A DNA stretch of 64,000 bases. Source: Fontibacter flavus (GTDB taxonomy: Bacteria; Bacteroidota; Bacteroidia; Cytophagales; Cyclobacteriaceae). The notes beneath the pieces are model-generated. The model was not told the origin of the DNA and ran no database searches. It was given only the letters and a program-made list of their open reading frames with translations. Positions 8,954 to 16,256 of the stretch are shown here, in pieces. Within the stretch, counting starts at the first letter, position 1. Each line of letters opens with the position of its first letter. The DNA lies in assembly GCF_042432905.1 (NCBI RefSeq), contig NZ_JBHLWI010000013.1, forward strand, positions 20,466-84,465, written 5' to 3'. Position numbers and translations under genes: made by a program.

Positions 8954-10513
8954 TTAATTATTCTTTGGTACCAGATGGACAATCGGAACAATCATCTCCT
9001 CCAAAGATACGCCTCCATGCTGAAAGGTATCTTTGTAGAAATTTACATAATAATTGTAATTATTAGGATATGCAAAGAAATAATCTTCCATCGCAAAAAC
9101 ATAACTCGTGGAAACATTAAATTTGGGAAGCTTGGCTTCTTCAGGTTTGAGCACCTCAAAAACTTTACCTCTCTCGTAATTTAAATTTTTTCCCTGTTTG
9201 TACCTTAGATTGGTCGTAACATTCTTGTCACCAATGATTTTATAAGGTCTATTGACCCTTTTTGTTCCATGGTCGGTAGTTACAATCACCTCTCCTTTGA
9301 CGTCATTGATCTTTTTGAATAATTCAAACAATGAGGAATGCTCAAACCAGCTTTTGGTCAGAGAACGATAGGCAGATTCATTAGGAGCAAGCTCTTTGAT
9401 CATTTTCATATCTGTCCTTGCATGGGACATCATATCCACAAAATTGTAGACCAATACATTCAGGTCATTGTTCAATAAATTATGAAATTGGTCCACAACT
9501 GCCTTTCCCTGGTAAGCTTGAAGGATTTTATGATAACTGAATTTAATATTTAACCTGTTTTTATGAAGATTTTCACCCAAAAATTCCTCTTCATTATTGT
9601 TCTTACCTTCTTCCGTGTCTTCGCCTTCCCACAATTCGGGATGAAACCTCGCCATTTCTGAGGGCATCAGCCCGCTAAAAAGTGCATTTCTGGCATATGC
9701 GGTAGTTGTGGGTAAAATACTGAAATAAGTACCATCTTCCTGCACGTTGAAATAATTGGAAATCAAGGGTTTTAAAATCTCCCATTGATCCAATCTCAGG
9801 TTATCAATGACCACAAAAAACAAAGGTTTACCTTCCTTGACATGAGGAAAGACTTTTTCCTTCATCAGCTTATTGGATAGAATAGGCGCATTGGCTTTTG
9901 GATCATTAAGCCAATCCAGGTAATTGTTTTTGATAAACTTAGCAAAAGTGGAATTAGCCTCTGTTTTTTGAGTTTCCAAAACCTCCTGCATGCTTTTATT
10001 TTCCGTCTTGTCTATCTCCAGCTCCCAATAGGTAAGACGCTTATAAATATCTACCCATTCCTGATAAGTCGAAGCTTCATCACAGGCCATACTGATATGC
10101 ATAAAATCCTGCCGATAAGACAAATTGGTCTTTTCGGAGATTAGCTGCTTGTTTTGAAGGATTTTTTTGACCGACAACAAAATCTGATTGGGGTTGATAG
10201 GCTTGATCAGGTAATCTGCGATCTGCCCTCCAATGGCATCATCCATAATGTGCTCCTCCTCACTTTTGGTAATCATAACTACCGGTATCTGAGGCTTAAG
10301 CATTTTGATCTGCTGAAGCGTCTCGAGTCCTGTCATTCCCGGCATCATTTCATCTAAAAAAATAACATCAAAGTTTTGCTCTTCAACCATATCTATGGCA
10401 TCCAATCCACTATTGACTGTAACAATCTCGTAACCTCTTTGCTCCAAGAACAGGATATGAGGCTTCAAAAGATCTATTTCGTCATCTGCCCACAGTATTT
10501 TAGATTTTTGCAT
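8954..10513 (-). CDS. porX: PorX-type response regulator with PglZ domain
   Basis: Two-component regulator of the type IX secretion system in Bacteroidota. The receiver domain carries D10/D11 and phospho-acceptor D54 (FLDEMMPGMTG), with K in YLIKPINP. A helical linker leads to a PglZ-type alkaline-phosphatase-fold domain from about residue 200, with VIDNLRLDQW, ILPTTTAYARNALFSGL, and the metal ligands DMMSHART, VTTDHGTKR and FQHGGVSLEEM. I chose the ATG at 10513, which directly precedes QKSKILWADDE. The longer frame starting at 10564 would add 17 residues and run up to the start codon of the divergent gene. Length (519 residues) fits PorX. Confidence 0.93.
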   Translation of the reverse strand: MQKSKILWADDEIDLLKPHILFLEQRGYEIVTVNSGLDAIDMVEEQNFDVIFLDEMMPGMTGLETLQQIKMLKPQIPVVMITKSEEEHIMDDAIGGQIADYLIKPINPNQILLSVKKILQNKQLISEKTNLSYRQDFMHISMACDEASTYQEWVDIYKRLTYWELEIDKTENKSMQEVLETQKTEANSTFAKFIKNNYLDWLNDPKANAPILSNKLMKEKVFPHVKEGKPLFFVVIDNLRLDQWEILKPLISNYFNVQEDGTYFSILPTTTAYARNALFSGLMPSEMARFHPELWEGEDTEEGKNNNEEEFLGENLHKNRLNIKFSYHKILQAYQGKAVVDQFHNLLNNDLNVLVYNFVDMMSHARTDMKMIKELAPNESAYRSLTKSWFEHSSLFELFKKINDVKGEVIVTTDHGTKRVNRPYKIIGDKNVTTNLRYKQGKNLNYERGKVFEVLKPEEAKLPKFNVSTSYVFAMEDYFFAYPNNYNYYVNFYKDTFQHGGVSLEEMIVPIVHLVPKNN

Positions 10514-10545
10514 AAAATTTGGTTTATTTCTTTTAAAATTATAAT

Positions 10546-10553
10546 TACTTTTG
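10546..10553 (+). promoter_or_regulatory. Candidate -7 box of the HD phosphohydrolase gene
   Basis: TACTTTTG fits TAnnTTTG exactly and lies 12 bases before the ATG at 10565, implying a very short leader. A TTTG at 10518-10521 could serve as a -33 element but the spacing (24) is on the long side. Confidence 0.35.
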
Positions 10554-10564
10554 GAACCAATCAA

Positions 10565-11803
10565 ATGTCAGCGACATTGAAAAGCCACAAAATTCTCAAT
10601 GACCCTGTTTATGGGTTTATTTCGATTCCGAGCGAACTCATTTTTTCGATCATTGACCATCCTTACTTCCAAAGGTTACGTCGAATCAAGCAGCTTGGTT
10701 TAACTGACTTTGTCTATCCAGGTGCTTTACATACCAGGTTTCACCACGCCCTTGGGGCTATGCACCTGATGAGCATCACCCTGGACAATCTGAGGAATAA
10801 AGGAAATGAAATCTCTGATGAAGAATATGAAGCTTCATTGATTGCCATTTTACTTCATGATATTGGCCATGGCCCTTTCTCCCATGCCCTTGAATTCAGT
10901 CTGCTTCAAAACATCCCACACGAATCTCTATCTCTGCTCATCATAGAGGAACTGAACCGTGAGTTCAATGGACAACTGGATCTGGCTTTAAGAATTTTCA
11001 GAAATGAATATGAGAGAAAATTCTTCCATCAATTGGTATCCAGTCAGTTGGATATAGACAGGCTGGATTACTTACAAAGAGACTGTTACTTCACAGGCGT
11101 GTCTGAAGGCACGATCGGAGCAGACAGAATCATAAAAATGATGGATATCAAAAACGATCAATTGGTCGTTGAAGAGAAAGGATTGTACAGCATTGAGAAT
11201 TTTCTTAGCGCAAGAAGATTGATGTATTGGCAGGTTTATTTGCATAAAACCACTGTCAGTGCTGAAAAAATGCTGATCAACCTGATCACCAGAGCCAAAG
11301 AAGTGCAGCAAACCAAAGGAAAGCTTAAAGCAACTGAAGATCTTCTTCATTTTCTGGAAAATGATTTCAGGTTATACGACTTCAAAAATTCTCCTGAATT
11401 ACTCAAAATTTTCCTTGGGTTGGATGATTTCGATATATGGGGAGCAATCAAACTGTGGAAAAATGAATCAGATTATATTTTAAGGAATATTTCTGAAATG
11501 TTTTTGCAGAGAAAGTTGTTCAAAATAAATCTCAGAAACGAGGAATTTACGGAAACAGAACTTGAGGCTCTCCGTAAAAAAACAAAAAAGAAATTAGGGG
11601 TTCCAGATAATCACTTACATTACTTCTTTACCCACGGCAGCATCAGTAATCATGCCTATCTGGCTAAGGAAAGAATCCTCATTTTAACAAAAAAGGGGAA
11701 AATCATCGATGTCGCACAGGCAGCAGATTTACCGAACATTAAGGCCATGAGTAAAATTGTCAAGAAACATTATTTCTGCCAGGCCAAAAACTTAATTTTG
11801 TAG
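10565..11803 (+). CDS. HD domain phosphohydrolase (dGTPase-like)
   Basis: Predicted metal-dependent phosphohydrolase of the HD superfamily, related to dNTP triphosphohydrolases; the substrate is not known. The metal-binding signature is spread over RFHHALGAMHLM (H..), LLHDIGHGPFSHALE (HD) and SQLDIDRLDYLQRD (D), the full set H...HD...D. The frame is open 63 codons further upstream, but that stretch is the reverse complement of porX coding sequence. I took the ATG at 10565, giving 412 residues and the usual opening of NDPVYGFI. The gene is divergent from porX. A promoter box for lpxD overlaps its last codons. Confidence 0.9.
   Translation: MSATLKSHKILNDPVYGFISIPSELIFSIIDHPYFQRLRRIKQLGLTDFVYPGALHTRFHHALGAMHLMSITLDNLRNKGNEISDEEYEASLIAILLHDIGHGPFSHALEFSLLQNIPHESLSLLIIEELNREFNGQLDLALRIFRNEYERKFFHQLVSSQLDIDRLDYLQRDCYFTGVSEGTIGADRIIKMMDIKNDQLVVEEKGLYSIENFLSARRLMYWQVYLHKTTVSAEKMLINLITRAKEVQQTKGKLKATEDLLHFLENDFRLYDFKNSPELLKIFLGLDDFDIWGAIKLWKNESDYILRNISEMFLQRKLFKINLRNEEFTETELEALRKKTKKKLGVPDNHLHYFFTHGSISNHAYLAKERILILTKKGKIIDVAQAADLPNIKAMSKIVKKHYFCQAKNLIL
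11793..11800 (+). promoter_or_regulatory. Candidate -7 box of the lpxD operon
   Basis: TAATTTTG fits TAnnTTTG exactly. It sits at the very end of the HD gene, directly before its TAG stop, and 22 bases ahead of the lpxD ATG. No strong -33 element was seen. Confidence 0.35.
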
Positions 11804-11822
11804 CAAAAAGCCTTCTTATCAA

Positions 11823-12845
11823 ATGGAATTCACTTTAAATCAAATAGCGGCCATTCTACAAGGAAAAGTTGAAGGAGATGGAGACCAAATAGTAAACCGC
11901 TTGGATAAAATACAGGATGGGCAACCAGGAGGCATCAGCTTTTTGGCCAATGAAAAATATGAGCAATTCATTTATGAAACCGGATCTACTGCCGTAATTG
12001 TGTCTGACAAGTTCAAACCTAGTAAGCCAATTTCATGTAGTTTGATAAGGGTCAAGAATGCCTATACAGGTTTTACACAGTTATTGGAAGCTTATGCACA
12101 ACTAACCAAAACAAGTAAAGTCGGCATCGAACAACCTTCCTATTTTGACACTTCCAGTACTCAGGGAGACGGTGCATATAGGGCTGCATTCTCATATGTG
12201 GGTAAAAATTGTACAATTGGCAAAGAAGTCAAAATTTATCCGCATGTTTCAATTGGTGATAATGTAAAGATAGGTGACCATACGATTATACATGCAGGGG
12301 TGAAAATATGTAATAGCACCATTATAGGCAGTTATTGCGAGATCCATCCAGGGGCAGTGATCGGCTCAGATGGGTTCGGTTTTGCACCTCAGGAAGATGG
12401 GAGTTACAAAACCATCCCTCAAATCGGCAATGTGATCATTGAAGATCATGTCAGCATCGGTGCCAATACAACCATTGATTGCGCTACCATGGGAAGCACC
12501 TTGATCAAAAAGGGAGCAAAAATAGACAATCTCGTCCAAATCGCCCATAATGTAGTGGTCGGCGAACATACCGTAATCGCATCCCAAACAGGCATCTCAG
12601 GATCAAGCGAAATTGGCAATCATTGCGTCATTGCAGGACAGGCCGGTATTGTGGGGCATATCAAAATAGCAGACCGTACTACAATTGGTGCTAAAACAGG
12701 AATTTCAAGGAACGTAACCACACCTGGCAAGACCCTCTTTGGGCTTATTGCATTTGACATTAAAGACTTTCTGAAATCCTACTCCATCTTTAAAAATCTT
12801 CCACAACTTCAGGATAGAATCAAAGAACTGGAAAAAAAACAATAA
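11823..12845 (+). CDS. lpxD: UDP-3-O-acylglucosamine N-acyltransferase
   Basis: Third step of lipid A synthesis: adds a 3-hydroxyacyl chain from ACP to the 2-amino group. An N-terminal uridine-binding domain (1-105) is followed by a left-handed beta helix made of hexapeptide repeats (about 125-290; e.g. IGDNVKIGDHTIIHAGVKI) with the family segment GSDGFGFAPQ. The catalytic His is H242 in VQIAHNVVVG. The C-terminal helical tail ends in ELEKKQ. It opens the lpxD-lpxC/fabZ-lpxA cluster; the gap to lpxC is 39 bp. Confidence 0.96.
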   Translation: MEFTLNQIAAILQGKVEGDGDQIVNRLDKIQDGQPGGISFLANEKYEQFIYETGSTAVIVSDKFKPSKPISCSLIRVKNAYTGFTQLLEAYAQLTKTSKVGIEQPSYFDTSSTQGDGAYRAAFSYVGKNCTIGKEVKIYPHVSIGDNVKIGDHTIIHAGVKICNSTIIGSYCEIHPGAVIGSDGFGFAPQEDGSYKTIPQIGNVIIEDHVSIGANTTIDCATMGSTLIKKGAKIDNLVQIAHNVVVGEHTVIASQTGISGSSEIGNHCVIAGQAGIVGHIKIADRTTIGAKTGISRNVTTPGKTLFGLIAFDIKDFLKSYSIFKNLPQLQDRIKELEKKQ

Positions 12846-12884
12846 CTTTACAGCCAAATTACCAAAGAATAGATTGAAAATCGG

Positions 12885-14279
12885 ATGAGGGTAAAGCAAC
12901 ATACCATTAAGAAACAAGTAACTGTATCAGGTGTAGGCCTTCATACAGGAGTAATTTCAAACCTTACATTCCTTCCTGCACCACCTAATCACGGCTTTAA
13001 GTTCCAAAGAATAGATTTGGAAGGAAATCCAATAATTGATGCAGACGTGGACAATGTAGTCGATGTTTCCAGAGGGACAACTTTGGAACAAAGTGGCGCA
13101 AGGGTCTTCACTGTTGAGCACGTCCTGGCTGCATTAGTAGGATTGGAAATTGACAATGTCCTCATGCAGCTTGACGGTCCAGAACCACCAATCATGGATG
13201 GTTCATCAATACAGTTTATTGAAGTTTTGGAAGATGCCGGTCTGGAAGAACAAAATGCTTTGAGAAGATTTTTTGAAGTACCTGAAAGCATCACATACAG
13301 GGATCCTGCCAGAGAGGTAGAGCTTGCAGCCCTCCCACTTGATGATTATCGGGTAACAGTGATGGTTGACTACAATTCTCCAGTATTAGGAAGTCAACAT
13401 GCCTCCATCACCAATATCAGTCAGTTTAAATCAGAGATCGCATCATGTAGGACTTTCTGTTTCCTTCATGAACTGGAAATGCTTTACAACCAAAATCTGA
13501 TCAAAGGTGGTGACCTGAACAATGCCATAGTGGTCGTAGATAGGGTTGTAGAAGATTCTGAATTGGAACATTTGGCAAAAATGTTCAATAAGCAAAAAGT
13601 TGAAGTTAGAAAAGAAGGTATCCTCAATAATGTTGACCTAAGGTATAAAAACGAACCGGCAAGACATAAATTATTGGACGTGGTAGGAGATCTTGCTTTG
13701 GTAGGCAGACCGTTGAAGGCTCAGATTTTGGCAGCAAGACCTGGACATGCTGCTAATGTTGCCTTTGCCAAGAAGCTCAAAAGAGCTTGGGAAAAAATCG
13801 GACCTAACCATATCCCTCATTATGACCCGAAATTACCTCCGGTGATGGACATCAACCAAATCAGTAACATCCTTCCGCATAGGTATCCATTCCAACTTTT
13901 AGACAAAGTCATATATTTGGATGATACTGTCGTGGCAGGGGTGAAAAATGTTACCATCAATGAACCTTTCTTTATGGGGCATTTCCCAAACAACCCTGTC
14001 ATGCCAGGAGTTCTACAGGTGGAAGCAATGGCACAAACCGGCGGAATTCTGGTTTTAAGTTCTGTTGAAGATCCTGAAAATTACTGGACCTACTTTTTGG
14101 GAATTGAAAGTTGTAAATTCAGAAAGATGGTTTTACCTGGGGACACCTTGGTTTTCAAATGTGAGTTACTTGCCCCAATCAGACGCGGTATAGCCAAAAT
14201 GAAAGGCGAAGCTTTTGTAGGAAACACACTTGTTTGTGAGGCCGTTATGACAGCAAGTATTGTTAGAAAAGAATCATGA
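12885..14279 (+). CDS. lpxC: Bifunctional UDP-3-O-acyl-GlcNAc deacetylase / 3-hydroxyacyl-ACP dehydratase
   Basis: Fusion of LpxC (first committed step of lipid A synthesis) with FabZ (fatty acid elongation), a known arrangement in Bacteroidota. LpxC part, residues 1-310: zinc ligands H79 (TVEHVLAAL), H261 and D265 (RHKLLDVVGDLALVG), and catalytic-region H288 in ARPGHA. FabZ part, from about 320: ILPHRYPFQLLDKV, catalytic H366 in MGHFPNNPVMPG and E380 in QVEAMAQ. Total 464 residues. The fusion places an enzyme that consumes 3-hydroxyacyl-ACP indirectly and one that dehydrates it in the same chain. The stop overlaps the lpxA start (ATGA). Confidence 0.97.
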   Translation: MRVKQHTIKKQVTVSGVGLHTGVISNLTFLPAPPNHGFKFQRIDLEGNPIIDADVDNVVDVSRGTTLEQSGARVFTVEHVLAALVGLEIDNVLMQLDGPEPPIMDGSSIQFIEVLEDAGLEEQNALRRFFEVPESITYRDPAREVELAALPLDDYRVTVMVDYNSPVLGSQHASITNISQFKSEIASCRTFCFLHELEMLYNQNLIKGGDLNNAIVVVDRVVEDSELEHLAKMFNKQKVEVRKEGILNNVDLRYKNEPARHKLLDVVGDLALVGRPLKAQILAARPGHAANVAFAKKLKRAWEKIGPNHIPHYDPKLPPVMDINQISNILPHRYPFQLLDKVIYLDDTVVAGVKNVTINEPFFMGHFPNNPVMPGVLQVEAMAQTGGILVLSSVEDPENYWTYFLGIESCKFRKMVLPGDTLVFKCELLAPIRRGIAKMKGEAFVGNTLVCEAVMTASIVRKES

Positions 14280-15055
14280 TCAGTAATTTGTCTCATATAC
14301 ACGAAAAAACAATCCTTGGAAAAGGTGTACAAATAGACCCTTTCACCATGATACATGAAGATGTTGAAATTGGTGATGGCACTTGGATTGGATCCAATGT
14401 CACGATATATCCAGGAGCAAGGATTGGAAAAAACTGTAAGATTTTTCCAGGTGCTGTTATTTCAGCAGTACCTCAGGATCTCAAATTCCAGGGTGAAGAT
14501 TCCACTGTAGAAATTGGGGATAACACTACTATACGCGAATGCGTGACAATCAGCAGAGGTACTTTGGACAAAAGAACTACCAAAGTGGGAAGCAATTGCC
14601 TGCTTATGGCATATGTACACATTGCCCATGACTGTATAGTAGGCAACAATGTAATTATCGCCAATGCTGTACAGGTAGCAGGACATGTATCCATTGACGA
14701 CTGGGCAATTGTTGGAGGAAGCAGCGCCATACACCAATTCGTGAAAATCGGCATGCATGCGATGATATCTGGTGGTTCCTTGGTGCGAAAAGATGTGCCT
14801 CCCTTCACAAAAGCTGCCCGTGAGCCATTGAGTTATGCAGGTGTCAATAGTCTAGGACTAAGGAGAAGAGGATTTTCAAGCGAAACCATCAGCCATATAC
14901 AGGAAGTATACAGGTATCTATTCCTCAATAGCCTGAACAACAGCCGTGCACTTGAGGAAATTGAAGTGAATCTTCCTGCTACAAAAGAAAGAGACGAAAT
15001 CATCAACTTCATCAGGTCCTCTGAGAGAGGTGTTATGAAGGGCTATATCAGTTAA
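14276..15055 (+). CDS. lpxA: UDP-N-acetylglucosamine acyltransferase
   Basis: First acyl transfer of lipid A synthesis, cytosolic trimer. A left-handed beta helix of hexapeptide repeats covers residues 10-190. The catalytic His is H118 in VHIAHDCIVGN, and HQFVKIGMHAMISGGS and YAGVNSLGLRRRGFS match the UDP-GlcNAc-binding and C-terminal helical parts. Length (259) is typical. It overlaps lpxC-fabZ by four bases and is followed within three bases by an ABC ATPase gene. Confidence 0.96.
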   Translation: MISNLSHIHEKTILGKGVQIDPFTMIHEDVEIGDGTWIGSNVTIYPGARIGKNCKIFPGAVISAVPQDLKFQGEDSTVEIGDNTTIRECVTISRGTLDKRTTKVGSNCLLMAYVHIAHDCIVGNNVIIANAVQVAGHVSIDDWAIVGGSSAIHQFVKIGMHAMISGGSLVRKDVPPFTKAAREPLSYAGVNSLGLRRRGFSSETISHIQEVYRYLFLNSLNNSRALEEIEVNLPATKERDEIINFIRSSERGVMKGYIS

Positions 15056-15058
15056 CGC

Positions 15059-15694
15059 ATGTTGGATGTTAAGCTGAAAGGTGCAGGAAAAAGATTTCAA
15101 TACGACTGGATTTTCAAAAATCTTAGTTTTGACATCCAATCCGGAGAATCTTGCGTCATCACCGGTAGCAATGGATCTGGAAAATCCACCTTGCTGAAAT
15201 CCATTTCCTGTATCTCTCCCTTGACGGAAGGCCAGATTGAATTCCGGCTAAATGGCGAAGAAATCAAAGAAGCAGAAATATACCACCATCTTGTCATCAG
15301 TGCCCCCTACCTGGAATTACCTGAGGAATTTACGCTTCTAGAATTGCTTAAATTCCATTTCAAATTTAAAAAACCCATCCAAAATTGGAATTTCGAACAG
15401 ATGATGGAACGGATGTATCTGGCAGAACATCAGCATAAATCCATCAATCAATTCAGTTCAGGAATGAAACAACGCCTTAAAATCGGGCTTTGCTTATTTT
15501 CAGATGTGCCTTTGGTATTATTGGATGAACCTACTTCCAACCTAGATGAAAAAGGACTATTTTGGTATTTAGAGATGATCGGGGATTTTGGAGCAAACAG
15601 AACCATCATCATCAGTTCAAATGACCCAAGGGAATATGGATTTTGTAAGAAGCATATTTCGATAGAAAATTTTAAGCCACGTCCGATACTTTGA
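15059..15694 (+). CDS. ABC transporter ATP-binding protein
   Basis: Single nucleotide-binding domain of 211 residues: Walker A GSNGSGKST (residues 36-44), signature FSSGMKQRLKIG, Walker B VPLVLLDEPTSNLD, and a switch region where the usual His is replaced by Asn (IISSNDPREYGF). No permease gene lies nearby. It starts three bases after lpxA, so it is co-transcribed with lipid A genes. A role in export of a heme, lipid or envelope component is possible but unproven. The weak resemblance to CcmA-like short ATPases is noted only as an alternative. Confidence 0.88.
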   Translation: MLDVKLKGAGKRFQYDWIFKNLSFDIQSGESCVITGSNGSGKSTLLKSISCISPLTEGQIEFRLNGEEIKEAEIYHHLVISAPYLELPEEFTLLELLKFHFKFKKPIQNWNFEQMMERMYLAEHQHKSINQFSSGMKQRLKIGLCLFSDVPLVLLDEPTSNLDEKGLFWYLEMIGDFGANRTIIISSNDPREYGFCKKHISIENFKPRPIL

Positions 15695-15719
15695 TTTTTC
15701 CTACGATTGATTAATTTTA
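15690..15719 (+). promoter_or_regulatory. Candidate promoter of the lipoprotein gene
   Basis: TTTG at 15690-15693, 18-base spacer, TAATTTTA at 15712-15719 (7 of 8 against TAnnTTTG). The ATG follows 25 bases later at 15745. It overlaps the end of the ABC ATPase gene. Confidence 0.35.
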
Positions 15720-15744
15720 CATCCTTACATTAAAAAAGCATCTC

Positions 15745-16227
15745 ATGCAAAAACTCTTTTTTAACCTCGCTATTTTAGCACTTACTGTTTTCGGGACAAT
15801 GTCTTGCAAAGAAAAAAAATCTGATCCCGAACCACAGAAAACTCCTGAAGAATTGGCAATTGAGGACTTGACCTCTGGCTCATCACAGGTTTGGACTGTG
15901 GCAGGTGGCGGTTCCGTTGTCCGGGATGGCAGATCGGAAACGAACATTTACCAAAATTTTGAAATTAATTTTGTGGCAACAGAAAGCAGCAAAACGTATC
16001 AGACTTTTAATAACAACAGCCTTTTTGACGGAAGTGGAAACTGGAATTTTGTGGGCTCTAGCATTGATAAAATTACCTTATCGGGATCCGCTCCAGCTTC
16101 AGGACAGGAAATTTCCTTTACCAGAAGCGGCAATGATCTGACTTTACAGTTTACCATTGCAGTACCTAATTCAAGAGTCAACGCTGTAGCAGGTTCATAT
16201 AGGTTTAACCTAAAAAGGAAACAATAA
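15745..16227 (+). CDS. Putative lipoprotein of unknown function
   Basis: 160 residues. The signal peptide ends in a lipobox with Cys at residue 17-18 region (FGTMSCKEKK), so the protein should be lipid-anchored in the envelope. After a charged linker (KEKKSDPEPQKTPEELA) the mature part reads as a small beta sandwich (QVWTVAGGGSVVRDG and IDKITLSGSA), the look of Bacteroidota lipocalin-like or DUF-type surface lipoproteins. I could not assign a family. It is flanked downstream by a bidirectional terminator that overlaps its stop codon. Confidence 0.75.
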   Translation: MQKLFFNLAILALTVFGTMSCKEKKSDPEPQKTPEELAIEDLTSGSSQVWTVAGGGSVVRDGRSETNIYQNFEINFVATESSKTYQTFNNNSLFDGSGNWNFVGSSIDKITLSGSAPASGQEISFTRSGNDLTLQFTIAVPNSRVNAVAGSYRFNLKRKQ

Positions 16228-16256
16228 CAAAGGCCGGTTAACCGGCCTTTGTTATT
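16223..16256. terminator. Bidirectional terminator, 34-bp perfect palindrome
   Basis: A perfect 34-base palindrome centred between 16239 and 16240 (core AAAGGCCGGTTAACCGGCCTTT). It contains the stop codon of the lipoprotein gene and two bases of the mutS2 stop, so it can end transcription from both convergent genes. The outer arms are AT-rich and give short T tracts in both directions. Confidence 0.85.

Noticed and set aside
10514..10564. Seventeen-codon N-terminal extension of PorX
   Set aside because: It would run up to the start codon of the divergent gene and over its promoter box, and homologues start at the receiver domain.
12366..12587. Reverse-strand frames inside lpxD, lpxC and lpxA
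   Set aside because: Shadows of well-supported genes on the plus strand.
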